Part shown: positions 34,179 through 46,134 of the stretch, one piece after another
Numbering within the stretch: position 1 is the first letter of the stretch
How the letters are laid out: each line of letters begins with the position of its first letter
Source: Prostheceraeus crozeri
Taxonomy: Eukaryota > Platyhelminthes > Polycladida > Euryleptidae
Length of the DNA: 64,000 bases
Assembly (NCBI GenBank): GCA_907163375.1
Contig: CAJQUW010005558.1
Span: 186,001-250,000 of the forward strand
Direction: 5' to 3'
The notes under the pieces: generated by a model
The model's input: only the letters and a program-made list of their open reading frames with translations
Told to the model about the DNA's origin: nothing
Databases searched by the model: none
Position numbers and translations under genes: made by a program

Positions 34179-35462
34179 AGAACACCAATTTCCAATAATA
34201 ATCCCTGTACTAGTAAGAGAAGATTCACTTTTAATGGCAACATGAGCGGTATTTTGACATAGGAAAGATAAAGTAAAAAGCACAATAATCATTCAATAAA
34301 TGTACATTGACCGCGCAGTTTCAAACTGTGAATATCTAAGTGTTAATTTATGTGCGGTATTCCAAAATACCTCCCAACTACTTCGTAAATCCTAATTATT
34401 AATATGTCCCGAACAAGTTTCTATTAGTCATCTTGAGTATTTCATAGCATAATGCATGCAATTTCGAAGCAACAAATGTTAGTCAGAATCTTACCTGCAG
34501 TGGAGCATAACATGCGCATATTATTCTGAGATGGAGGTGCACATTTTCTATCGAGTCATGTACTGCAATCTCATACAATGTCTTCAGCTGACTTCGGTGG
34601 CTTGACTGATTTCTCTGGTGCAATGATTCATGCTTTAGAGCACCTGAACAACATTCATGTAGTCATTCACTGTTCACTAATTCAGCAATGCATTAGTTCT
34701 ATCTTCATTCGCTATTTTGATTAACATGCTTAATTTTTCAACACTTATCGATTTTGCAACATATCGATTATATGCAGCATTCCATCGAAGTGTTTTGCTT
34801 TGTGACATCAATAAGGTATAGTCATGTAGACCTCTATGGGCATAGTGTGGTCTCATCTCTCAGATTTTGTGAGGACTAATCGGGCTTGTGGCTTGTTGTC
34901 ACTTCTACACGCATGTCAGATACACTAATTAGAGCCTATCTTTCGAATGTGGTCTGGGCACAGAGCTCGGATTGATAGATATCTATGTCATCTTGAGCTG
35001 ACATGAGACATTTCCAGCATGTATTCATAACGGATACAAATTCAAAGCAGTCATCTGTGAATGTGTCACACAGTGTTGTTGTGCAGTATGCAAATCTAAC
35101 TGTATGGACTCATCAGAAGGAAAGCTTTCAATAGGCCTATTCAATATTTAATTACATTACACGTGCGCTGTACCGACATGAAACAGCATCTCTCATTAAC
35201 GCTACATCATCGTAGCAGTGAATTGTAACTGATTTGTGGACGATTAGTCATGAAATGCCAAACGAGCTGTACAGAAAATTCTTGATAAGCTGGTGAGCAA
35301 CTGGTCTTTTATTGCATGAGTCTTAGTGTCTTGTCTGAACCTGAAAGATAATTCATTCACAACGATTAGAATAATTTCATAAACATTATAGTAGTTCCTT
35401 CTATATAATAAGTAAAAGCAATTTAAATAATTAATTTAATGCCAGTCCCTCTTTCGACGCTA

Positions 35463-36460
35463 CACTGTAAATCGCTGGATACGAAAATTACATACAAACA
35501 CATACCAAGTTTACATACAATTTGAAACCAACATTTGATACGAGATTCTGGTATATATAAAGAAATCTGGTATGTTTTTCATACGAATGGCCATTTACTT
35601 TCGTATGTGATTGGTATGTAAACGATACGAACTATGCTAACTGTGATTGGCTGTTTTACGTTGAAATACGAATTCTTGGTATGTTTTATATACGAGACCC
35701 GATGCAAATTGGTATGTGTTTCGTATGTCTTTCGTATGAATAGCTTTATGTCACATGGCAAAAAATATGTTATACTACATACTACTTACAAATAACTTTT
35801 TTCCAGTAATACCAGTCGTGAATATTTCTTTGTGAAATTGTGGTATTTAACTAGATTAGATTTGTTGTGGAATTAAAGCCGCATGTCATCTTTGCAACTG
35901 GTCTTATAGCATTCACAAGACTCATAATTAGCTCATTTCCTTGAACTAAATTGTTAAACATAATTTCAATAAAACGATAACTTTTCAGTAACCATGTTGA
36001 CTTATATATCTCAAACATAACTATTTTTTGCGTTCATGAATTATAATGTGTCTTTATTTTGGATTGATAATATGCTTAGTTCCAAAATTACATAATGCAT
36101 AATTGTTGATGGTCAAATACTTATTGATTATTTATGGAATGCCTCGGACTTACATGTATTAAAATCGAATTCAGTATTGTTAGTTTGACTATAAAATGTC
36201 ATTATCTCACTACTTACAAAGCAGTAGTAGCATTATAGTGTGATCTTTACTGACAAAAGGCCTTAAATCAACATACTTTGGACATGATTGATGCTTTCTT
36301 TTAACATTGTGCTGGTATGGCTTTAGTATGTAAAGCATACCACACTTGAATTAACATGCGAAAAGCATACAAATTTATACCAAGATCATACAGAAATATA
36401 CCAAAAAAATATCTTGGTATGCACCCTTCGTATGTGATTGGTATTGAGCGATTTACAGTG
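35463..36460. mobile_element. CACTG-ended element, GTATG/CATAC motif family, copy 1
   Basis: A 998-bp element with CACTGTAAATCGC at one end and GCGATTTACAGTG at the other, flanked by TA. GGTATG/CATACC and CGTATG/CATACGA motifs recur more than twenty times in both orientations within about 300 bases of each end; the middle is motif-poor. No transposase. The layout mirrors CACTA-type subterminal arrays, although the TA duplication is shorter than the usual 3 bases. Confidence 0.85.
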
Positions 36461-37004
36461 TAGAGGGACTTATCAATTTATGAAGATCAATGACATGTCC
36501 AACCATAAAGATGAAATCACAAAATCACCTGTAGAATCGTTCATATAGGCATGTTGGAATATCAATCTGCTCAGTATCGTTTGCAATGGATTATGATGAT
36601 CAATCATGGAAAAATGCAAACAAGAATCATAAGTCTGCAGTCATCTTGATGCTGATTTACTTTCAATATTCAAATTTCTTCATTGATATGGATATTATTC
36701 TATGAAGGGAAAGTAAACTGCATTCTCCTGAAATACTTCATGCTTAAAATTTTAGCTATTGAATCTAGCTATCTGGCTGACGTTGGGTGTACAAACCCTG
36801 ATTAACCGGCAATTTTGGGGAAATATGGTAAGGTGCTGATGCACATGTAAACAAAATCAATTTGTCTAGTCTGCAGGGAAGGCAGCAGCATCCTCGTGAC
36901 GTCAGTTCATTCCTATTCCTTGTAGAAGTTCGGAGAAGAGCCAAGTGAGATGATGTATATCTTTGTTAAAAAAACTATCTTTGTCACAGCGAGTGACTAA
37001 TGCA

Positions 37005-37205
37005 AGTGCGCTGTAAACAACAAATATCCGTTAAAATTAACAGCTAAAATTACTTTCACGGCTGTTTTTACACTCCGAACAGAAAATATCCGTAGAGACG
37101 CTCTATCTGATACTAGCGGATTTTAATTGATGTCATCAATCATCAAATTGTGACTCATCATTTTCAAGTTTCTTACGAATATTTTCTGTTAAGTTTATAT
37201 ATTAT
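37005..37205. mobile_element. Partial miniature element, CCGTTAAAA family
   Basis: AATATCCGTTAAAATTAACA and ATATCCGTAGAGAC match the element at 43,491-43,806, but this copy has only one GTGACTCATC-like unit and has lost its right end next to (TA)n. Confidence 0.7.
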
Positions 37206-37230
37206 TAAAATTATTACTATTATAAGTTTT

Positions 37231-37233
<3 letters not shown>

Positions 37234-37296
<63 letters not shown>
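37234..37296. repeat. (TA)n microsatellite
   Basis: Sixty-three bases of uninterrupted AT/TA repeat. Confidence 0.95.
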
Positions 37297-37300
<4 letters not shown>

Positions 37301-37403
37301 CGAGGAATTGAATCAATTTCCGTCAAAGTGCTCAACTGTGAAAGGAGCAACGTATACCCAAAGTTAGGAGGAAAAACTCAGAACTCGGTACTCAGAGTTT
37401 CAT

Positions 37404-38120
37404 GTTAACACAATCATCAGCCAAAGCTAAGGAACGAATTTTACAAAGTTAAAATATTGAAGTAAATATGTAATCGGAGTAACCGTGACCTTTACAATTT
37501 AAAGAAATATGCACAGTTACAATAGAAGAATATGCATTCGGTGTTTATCGTGACCTTTGCAAAGCAGGACACAAAGAAAGTTAATGTCTTGATAGCAAAA
37601 ACTTTTAATGGTCAGAATAGAAGATATCTGGGTATTTGCGAAAGTTCATTCAAGCTCAGATACGCTAATCACAAGAAGTCGTTTTCCCATGAAAAATACA
37701 AGCATGAAACTGAACTGTCTAAGGAATATTGGAGGCTGAAGGAAGCAGGTTCCAGCCCAATAGTAAAGTGGAGGATAAAAAAAGTTTGCAAACCCTTCAA
37801 CCAAGTAACGAAAAGGTGCGACCTCTGTCTCAGCGAGAAGTTTTTTATTTTGGACCACGACGGTGATAACCTACTCAACAAGCGGAATGAACTTGTCTCC
37901 AAATGCAGGCACCGAAATAAGTTTTTGCTATCAAGACATTAACTTTCTTTGTGTCCTGCTTTGCAAAGGTCACGATAAACACCGAATGCATATTCTTCTA
38001 TTGTAACTGTGCATATTTCTTTAAATTGTAAAGGTCACGGTTACTCCGATTACATATTAACTTCAATATTTTAACTTTGTAAAATTCGTTCCTTAGCTTT
38101 TGGCTGATGATTGTGTTAAC
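37404..38120 (+). mobile_element. Penelope-like element, short hairpin copy (A)
   Basis: Inverted arms of about 200 bases (37,404-37,602 and 37,921-38,120), nearly identical, flank a 318-base centre. The centre codes for the GIY-YIG endonuclease end of a Penelope-like protein (YLGICESSFKLRYANHKKSF..., ending KCRHRNKFLL). The reverse transcriptase is absent: a strongly 5'-truncated copy whose 3' tail is repeated in inverted orientation at the front, an arrangement known for this class. Confidence 0.85.
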
Positions 38121-39706
38121 AAGGCATCGCGATCGGAGCATTTTGAAGGAATTCACAGCGATCCGCAAGCGAAGCACGACTATTCTACCTATTTCTATAA
38201 GGTACTAAAAATTTCTTCTTACCTACTTAGTACGTTGATGCACGTACTATTTTTTTTAATCGGTTTGCACTTCTAGCAAAGTGATGCACTGAAAGAATCT
38301 AATTGTGTGGTTGGACATATCGAAGAAAATGAAAATAAATGAATTGTGCTTTTAGTCTGCTTGTGAACCGTTACAGTTAACCGATCGTGTAAATGAAGAG
38401 AGATAGTGTGTGTGGTTCAATGAGTCGCATGAGGTTTATTAGAAGTTCACTAAGTGAACCCGTTTGTATTCGCCTTTAAGTTTTGAAGGTCTGGGTAGTG
38501 GACCGAGACACATTTCCTTCGGCGGAAAAAATAACGTGAGCTAAATAGGGTTGTATGGTCACTTTATCAGGCACGCGCAGAGTCAACGTCATTCAGACAA
38601 TGCAATATGGCACAACAATATCTGATTTAAGCTTTAATTAAAGGTGAATAAATTATATTTATGATGGGATGACATATCTGGTTTCTGCTTGTTACTGTCT
38701 ATTCATAGTTACAGACATTGAATATTATCAAAACCTCCATTTCTTAGTTTCCGCTCCTTTGAATATTTATGAGTCGACATTATTGACAAGAAACGTTTAC
38801 CTTCATATTTCAGGACAAGGCCTTGTGTATACCTGGAAGTTAATTATCACAAGGTACCCACCCAAGACGACATCCAGGTAGGCTTACACTGATAACTTAA
38901 TTATATTGGAAAATTATCATTTTGTTTTGAATGATTCATTGTCACATTATCCTTTAGAAGTGCTCAATTAATGCACCAAACTGCAATTTGTAAAGAAGGA
39001 GGGCAGTTAGTAGAAAGAAGGAGTGCAACCTTGTAATGTTGGTTCACGTTGCCCTAGAATTTCAAACAAAATGAAATTCCTAAGACTGTGACAAACAACA
39101 ATTCTGAGAGCTTCTTAAGTTCCTAAAAGTTATGTATACCGCGTTTGAAAGAATGTCAGATATATTTCATGGTACACTTAATTCAGTGAATTTAGATATA
39201 TTACAGGAGATATTTTAGTCAAAGTAAAACTAAATCGAATCAGTTTTTATTAGAAAAATATCCTTGTAAAACGTGAATGTTTCAATGATTTGACCTGGAT
39301 AATGCACTTATAAATGGGTGTGACGCCAAAAATTGAAGTCATTGTAATTTCGATCATTCGCGCTAACGAATGGAGTTATTCTCGCAAAATCTTTAACTTT
39401 TCCTTCCAACAATTAATCGTGACGGAATTTCTCCTCAATCACTCTTCTCTTTAGTGAAGGCAATTGACTGTTTTTAGTTTATTCTCAATCCCATCTCTTC
39501 GGACAAAACAGGAAATCCGATTCGGAAGTGCGTTGGAATTTGTGTTGAAAGTTGACCAACAAGATATTTTACAAAATTGCATTCAGTTCAGCGCAGTGAC
39601 TTTGTGTGCGCAAGACCAGTAAAACATTTGTGTGAGAGGACAGTCTGCGTCAGTGGTTTTAACAGGCATAGTTTAACAAATGGAAGGACTGTACGCTGGG
39701 CAGTTC
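38121..39706. other. No clear gene apart from an exon candidate
   Basis: Ordinary AT-rich sequence; a 64-bp exon candidate lies at 38,814-38,877. No repeats with clear ends. Confidence 0.5.
38814..38877 (+). CDS. Candidate 64-bp internal exon
   Basis: Bounded by an acceptor (TTCATATTTCAG) and a donor (CAG then GTAGGC). Two frames are open; one reads TRPCVYLEVNYHKVPTQDDIQ, which looks protein-like. No phase match with the next candidate exon at 53,839, so membership of the same gene is not shown. Confidence 0.3.
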
Positions 39707-41516
39707 ATTTCAAATCAGAAGTGTTCTCAGCGTGCTATGCTTTATTTCCTGAATTTTCGTCCGCCAGAACGATGGACATCATCAGAGGTAAACAATTTCG
39801 ATATGTTATCTGCATTTAAGATAATCGAATGAAGACAATTCATCATTAATTAGAAAGTTAGATAAGAACAATTAAAATTATCGTTCACTGCTGAAGCAGA
39901 CCTCGATAGCAGGAAGGAATCGGCTCTGTTTTATTGACACAGTCATTGTTTCCGATGTGCACTGATTCTAAAAATAGACGCTCTCTGTATCGCCTTTGTT
40001 GAACACATAGAAATTGACAACAATAAAACCTCAAGAATGGAAATTAAGCTTCATGCAATGCACAATAACGGCACATAAATCGCACGCATTTTCACTTAGA
40101 TGCACCTGCCAACGTCTGTATCATTGGGTTAAAATCAGTCACATGAGTAAATCGAAGCTTTTAATTGGTTCTTCATGCCCCAACTTAGTTCCCCCGGATG
40201 TGCCGCGACCTTGAGTCAATTTCCATTCTAGCGAACTTCAGATAAACAGTTTATTTCCATGATTGAACAAGAATCTCCGGATTTCCCCAATCAATGCAAT
40301 GACCTTGATCGATTGCGTGTTCAGCAATGGCAGATTTCTCAGGCTGACAAAGATTGTATGCGGAGCGGTGTTGTTTCACGCGAGTAGAAAGTGCATTTCC
40401 CGTTTGACCCACATAACATTTTTCGCAGTCCTTACAGTTCAGTCTGTAGACCATACCTTTGCGCTTGTCTTTAGGGGGCCGATCTTTGATAATGGGCAAG
40501 ATATCTGAGAGTCTGGTAGCTGGACGGTAATGAACGTTGACATTGCAGCCTCTCAAGACTCTTGCTACTTTGTCAGTGACTCCACAAACATAGGGCACAG
40601 AGAGCATGAAGATTTCCACTCAGTCTTTGTCTCACCAGCACGACCACATCCACCAACAAATATCTCAACTTCCAATCACATCATCCTCCTGCACACAAAC
40701 GGTCAGTGGTAAGAAGTCTGATGGATCGAGTCCAAATTCATTGCTCTGATCCACAGGACTCAGAAACAGAAGCCCGTCTGGTCGGGGACGCGCTGAAAGC
40801 TAATGGATATCCTCACAATTTCATCAAGTCAAGTGGTGGATCTGGTCGTGCTGGTGAGACAAAGACTGAGTGGAAATCTTCATGTTCTGTGCCCTATGTT
40901 TGTGGAGTCACTGACAAAGTAGCAAGAGTCTTGAGAGGCTGCAATGTCAACGTTCATTACCGTCCAGCTACCAGACTCTCAGATATCTTGCCCATTATCA
41001 AAGATCGGCCCCCTAAAGACAAGCGCAAAGGTATGGTCTACAGACTGAACTGTAAGGACTGTGAAAAATGTTATGTGGGTCAAACGGGAAATGCACTTTC
41101 TACTCGCGTGAAACAACACCGCTCCGCATACAATCTTTGTCAGCCTGAGAAATCTGCCATTGCTGAACACGCAATCGATCAAGGTCATTGCATTGATTGG
41201 GGAAATCCGGAGATTCTTGTTCAACAAAGGCGGTACAGAGAGCGTCTATTTTTAGAATCAGTGCACATCGGAAACAATGACTGTGTCAATAAAACAGAGC
41301 CGATTCCTTCCTGCTATCGAGGTCTGCTTCAGCAGTGAACGATAATTTTAATTGTTCTTATCTAACTTTCTAATTAATGATGAATTGTCTTCATTCGATT
41401 ATCTTAAATGCAGATAGCATATCGAAATTGTTTACCTCTGATGATGTCCATCGTTCTGGCGGACGAAAATTCAGGAAATAAAGCATAGCACGCTGAGAAC
41501 ACTTCTGATTTGAAAT
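39707..41516 (+). mobile_element. Penelope-like element, hairpin copy (B)
   Basis: Two long inverted arms (39,707-40,659 and 40,833-41,516) match almost perfectly; one difference was seen over about 200 compared bases. The left arm is longer only because it carries the 256-bp miniature element. The right part (40,706-41,338) encodes the last stretch of the protein, including the GIY-YIG domain (YRLNCKDCEKCYVGQTGN, then STRVKQHRSAYN). The reverse transcriptase is lacking. The copy is young judging from arm identity. Confidence 0.88.
40006..40261. mobile_element. 256-bp miniature element, CATAGAAAT ends, copy 2
   Basis: The same length and ends as the copy at 16,380, inside the left arm of the Penelope hairpin. 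Flanking octamers GTTGAACA and ATTGAACA (seven of eight alike) are a target duplication; the right arm shows the empty site. It therefore inserted after the hairpin formed. Confidence 0.9.
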
Positions 41517-41819
41517 AGTTTAACAAGTAACATCAACCGCTTGAGTTAGTGATGTCAATTTCGATAATCGACAGAAAAAGTCATATAAATGGATCTATTT
41601 ATATATTTATTTAACCCACAATAAAGGTACAAAGATGATGAAGTTAAAATCTTGATACACATGCTCAAAGGAGTAAAGATGAAAAATATCATCATATGCG
41701 AAGTTTAGAGGGGGAAAAGATAGTGCAAATCAAAGTACGAGAAATGGAGTCATTTGGCATCAGATATGAAATGATGTACATAGGATTTTGATTATGTGGG
41801 AACATTCTCTGCTGCCATC

Positions 41820-43229
41820 GGAAATGTGTTGTATTGGCGGATGTAATTCCTCTTCCAAAGACTACTCCTCCCATTTTAAGTAACACTCGTCCTATTTCAT
41901 TATTGTGTGTTCCAGCTCGCATTCTAGAGCGGCGTATTGTACACTTTTACAAAAAAAGTATCACAAATCTTTTTGATTCATCTCAGTTTGGATACAGACC
42001 CAAATCTTCGACGCTATGTGGATTAATTGAGGTACAAGAATATGTGATGTGACTCGTACCTTGTAAGACTCCCACGTTTCTGCTGTTCATGTATTAGCTA
42101 TAGATCTTTCCAAAGGTTTTGACCGTGCTCCTCATCAACTGTTAACTAAAAAAATTTGTGTGATAGGAATGTTGACAACTTTTTGCTTTGTGACTAATTT
42201 TCTGTGTAATAGACAGCAGAGAGTAAGGTGGAAGACATTATGCAGTTCCTTCTTGCCAGTTACAAGCGGTGTGCCTCAGGGCTCATCGTTGGGGACTATT
42301 CTTTTTGGCCTTTTCATGAGTGATTTAGTCTTGCCATCAGAAAAGTCTTTGTTAACTAAATATGCCGATGACATTACGATATGTTGTCCTATCTCTTTTC
42401 GAGAAGCGACTTGTGACTTAATGACCACCCTGTATGAGCATGTGAGAGTATGGACGGATGAAAATGGCATGATTGTAAACACGGAAAAATGTAATCAAAC
42501 GTTTTTTAACAACATTAGTAATTTTGGCATAAGCTCATTTCTGATAAATAATATTCCTTATGTTAAATTTTTGAGATTGCTTGGTGCCATCTTTGATCCT
42601 AGACTATCTTGGAATTGTCATGTCTTTGAAATTTTGAAGAAGGCGTCCAGAAAGATTCACGTTTTGTGGCAACTGAAGAACGTTGTTTCTAACGAGTTTC
42701 TTATTGATATATATTTTTCGTGTATTAGAAGCATTTTGGAGTATTGTTCGCCTCTTTTTGTCTGTTTACAGATCTCTTCTTCCAACTTGTTGGAACGTTT
42801 CCAAAACAGATGTCACCGCATTATATGTAAACCGAAATGTGATTGTCCTAGGTTTGTCCCACTGAATTACCGACGACTGATTTTAAGTTATAAACTTTTC
42901 TGGAAAATTGTGGATGATGAGGAACATCCTCTTCATCGGCATAATCCTCAGGTTATGTGTGTCAGTAACAAATTTCGCTTGCCTATTTGTCGTACGATGA
43001 TGCGAAGCAATAGTTTCTTTGTATACATGAGTAAGTTGTGTAATGATGGTTTTTCACTCTGATGATGCTTGTCAACTTTTTCCAGCGAGAGACTTTCTTT
43101 TTCATTGACTTGTGTGTTTCCTTGTTTTGCTTTTAATTTTGAGTATTATTTGTGTGATCTGTGCTCTTGTCTCACGATTCTCATTATTGGGACTAACTTT
43201 ATTCAATAAACGTGATTTATTATTATTAC
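41820..43229 (+). mobile_element. 5'-truncated CR1/L2/Rex-like LINE
   Basis: Contains only the reverse transcriptase and C-terminal part, a 3' untranslated region with AATAAA near 43,205, and an ATTATTATTATTAC tail. The short-repeat tail and protein pattern fit the CR1/L2/Rex group. The left border near 41,820 is approximate. 41,517-41,819 shows nothing else. Confidence 0.8.
41834..43062 (+). pseudogene. LINE reverse transcriptase, partial
   Basis: Motifs in order: ADVIPLPK, then NTRPISLLCVPARILER (motif 1), SQFGYRPKSST (motif 2), a disrupted motif A region near 42,100-42,160 (LAIDLSKGFDRAPH), TSGVPQGSSLGTILFGLF (motif B), YADDITI (motif C) and LGAIFDPRLSWNCHV (motif E). A stop and a frame change lie between 42,050 and 42,160; from 42,160 to 43,062 the frame is open for 300 residues, including the RPL..EYCSPLF-type C-terminus. 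Endonuclease and ORF1 are missing. Confidence 0.85.
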
Positions 43230-43490
43230 TGGGTTCTTTGTAAATAGTTTTTTCAGCTGTGCGGTGGTTGTTCATCCATGTCACGAATGCACGACAGATC
43301 CAATTGTATGGAGAAAGCAGATAATACCATTGATGGAAGTACCATGTTTCTGTGAGTGCCATATTATTGACGGTTATCTATGGAATCAATCAATACTATC
43401 TGAACAATTTCCTTACTGATATTGCAAATTACCAGAATAGAGATTTACATAGAACACTTCCCTAGGAGTTTGATAATGATAAAAAGTGCT

Positions 43491-43806
43491 CACTGAAAGC
43501 TGTAATGTAAATATCCGTTAAAATCAACAGCTGAAATTAGTTTCACGGTTCTTTGCATTCTGAATTGTAAATATCCGTAGAAACACGCGTTTGCTTTATC
43601 TGAAATGAGCGCATTTTAGCTGTTACGTCAATCATTCATCACGCTGTTACGTCATCACTCATCACGCTGTGACGTCATCACGTATCACGTTGTGACGTCA
43701 TCACTCATCACGTTGTGACGTCATCATTTGAACATATATTTGTGGATATTTTCTGTGGAGTTTGACAGTTATTTTAGCTGTTTTTAACGGTGTACAGTTT
43801 TCAATG
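43491..43806. mobile_element. Miniature element with CRE-like tandem array
   Basis: Ends CACTGAAAGCTGTA and its imperfect complement (TACAGTTTTCAATG), inner ends CCGTTAAAA...AACAGCT on both sides. The middle is occupied by a 23-bp tandem repeat. Related to the partial copy at 37,005. Non-coding. Confidence 0.75.
43617..43731. repeat. Five 23-bp units carrying TGACGTCA
   Basis: Units start at 43,617, 43,640, 43,663, 43,686 and 43,709. Three hold the full palindrome TGACGTCA (the CRE/ATF consensus) and two hold TTACGTCA. The unit looks like CACGCTGTGACGTCATCACT plus three bases. Confidence 0.95.
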
Positions 43807-44010
43807 TATCATAGATAGCAGGACTTCATTGGTCATCATTTTGATAGTGCATTTTACTGATCTTTTGCAGAAATCATTTTTGTCACATTATTGCTTTCCA
43901 TCAAATTTCATGACAACGATTGAATTTTGTAACTATTGTTCATTCCAACAGCTAATGACATTGAATTTTGCCAAAAATGCTTGTCTTATTTATGGTTTCA
44001 ATAATTGATA

Positions 44011-46004
44011 ATGAGCTTTATTTGCCGAGATCTTTCGTTCATTCTCTTCAGAGGCATACATGAAAACTGGAATGTGACATAGCTTGGAAAATTTGACATC
44101 GTTGAACAAATTTCACACGTGACAGACAATGAAATGAATCCGCGTCATAAGTGAAATACCCTAATAAAATTGACGACAGGATAATAGTACTGCTGAAGTA
44201 AATAAAGTAATCCGTAAACTTAGGAAAAGTAAAGAAAACAAAAACAAAAACAGGACAAGTTACAAAGTTACCAAGGTAAATAAAGACTATCTACAGTACG
44301 TATGTACTGTGTGTACGTATGTACCTATCTAAAGACGTATGCACCATTACGTCCAATACGTGACATAAGTGGATCACCTACTCATCGTACAGCAAAGTGG
44401 TTGACTGGTATACTGTCATCTGTGAAAGACGTTTACTCCCAGTTTTGTGTGAAAGACAGTTTTTCTTTCGTTGATATAATCAAGTGCTGCAACACAAATA
44501 CTATGAAGATGCTGTCACTTGACGTGCAGTCGCTCTTTACAAACGTGCCCGTTACTGAAAACATTGACATTATTATTTCCACAATACAACGCTTGGAGAT
44601 ACCGTGCAAGATTCCTCAAGATATTTTACGACGCCTATTGGAAATTTGTACCGTCAATGTGCAGTTCCTTTTCAATGATATATTCTACCGACAAACTGAT
44701 GGAGTGGCGATGGGCAGTTGTTCAGGCCCGTTTTTTGCAGAGATTTATATGGGACACATCGAGATGCAATTGAAAAGTACAATTGGCTGCGAGTGTCATT
44801 TATATCTTCGTTATGTCGACGATACATTCGTCCTTGTGAACAATCATTGCGACATTTCCCAATTGGTAGAGTGTTTCAATAGTGCAAGTAATCTACAATT
44901 CACCTACGAGATGGAGAAAGACGGATTACTGCCTTTTCTGGATGTACTAGTTACAAGAAGAAAGAATGGCTTACTGAAGACCTCAATGTAGCTACAGTAA
45001 ACCCACAGCATCCGGTCTACAGATGAATTTCCACAGTTTTGTGCCCTTTGTATATAAAATAAACGTTATACGAAATTTGGCAACAAGGGCTCAGCGCATT
45101 TGCTCTTCGGATGCGTTGCAGGATGATCTCTCATTCCTTAAATCAAGACTTATGGCCAATGGTTATCCTGTGGAATTAATTCAGAGACATTTATTTGTGG
45201 AACAGCGGATGAGTGACCCACCAATTTTTGGCCATGAAAAGAAGTGTGTTTTTCTCAAGGCGCCATTCATTGGTGACAAGGCAGCTTCCTTGCTGAAACG
45301 GAGGATTCGAGACTTTTCAAAAGCCTACATGTCGGTGAAGCCTGTTGTAGTTTTCAGCACGCGGAGAATTCTGCTACCTGCCCTGAAAGACAGACTCCCA
45401 TCTCCCTCCTAAGTGATATACCATTTCAATTGTGTGTGTGGAAGCACGTACATTGGAAGGACTGGTCGGCGTTTGTCAAAGAGGATAGCTGAGCACGTTC
45501 CGCGATGGCTGCAACACCCACTCAAATGCCCGCCAAGATCGACAAAGATACCAGAGAGTGCAATCACAAGACATCTCCAAGTGTGCAGCTGTGACTCTAT
45601 AGTTGCGGCCAGTCTCTTCAAGGTACTTTTTACATCCACGAACGCTTCATTATTACGTACGCTCGAGGCTATGTGTATCCTTCGGTTCAAGCCTGACTTG
45701 TGTAGGCAAAACAAAATTTGTAGATAGTCTTTATTTACCTTGGTAACTTTGTAACTTGTCCTGTTTTTGTTTTTGTTTTCTTTACTTTTCCTAAGTTTAC
45801 GGATTACTTTATTTACTTCAGCAGTACTATTATCCTGTCGTCAATTTTATTAGGGTATTTCACTTATGACGCGGATTCATTTCATTGTCTGTCACGTGTG
45901 AAATTTGTTCAACGATGTCAAATTTTCCAAGCTATGTCACATTCCAGTTTTCATGTATGCCTCTAAAGAGAATGAACGAAAGATCTCGGCAAATAATGCT
46001 CATT
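44011..46004 (+). mobile_element. Penelope-like element with reverse transcriptase and GIY-YIG (C)
   Basis: Inverted arms of about 284 bases (44,011-44,294 and 45,720-46,004) differ at two positions. Between them lie parts of a Penelope-like protein: reverse transcriptase (MLSLDVQSLFTNVPV, then DGVAMGSCSGPFFAEIYM, then YLRYVDDTF), a linker region, and a GIY-YIG type domain (HFNCVCGSTYIGRTGRR). The copy is 5'-truncated, and the reading frame is broken in about two places. Of the three Penelope-like copies here this is the most complete. Confidence 0.9.
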
Positions 46005-46134
46005 TTCATTTACAAAATTTCTAATGGGTCATCATTTTTCAAAGTTTCAATAATTGTCTCTTCGGCCGTTAATCAGGCAATAAGGAAATGAAAAAAATGT
46101 ATTGGATCAGTTATGCTTCATGGCACGATATTAA

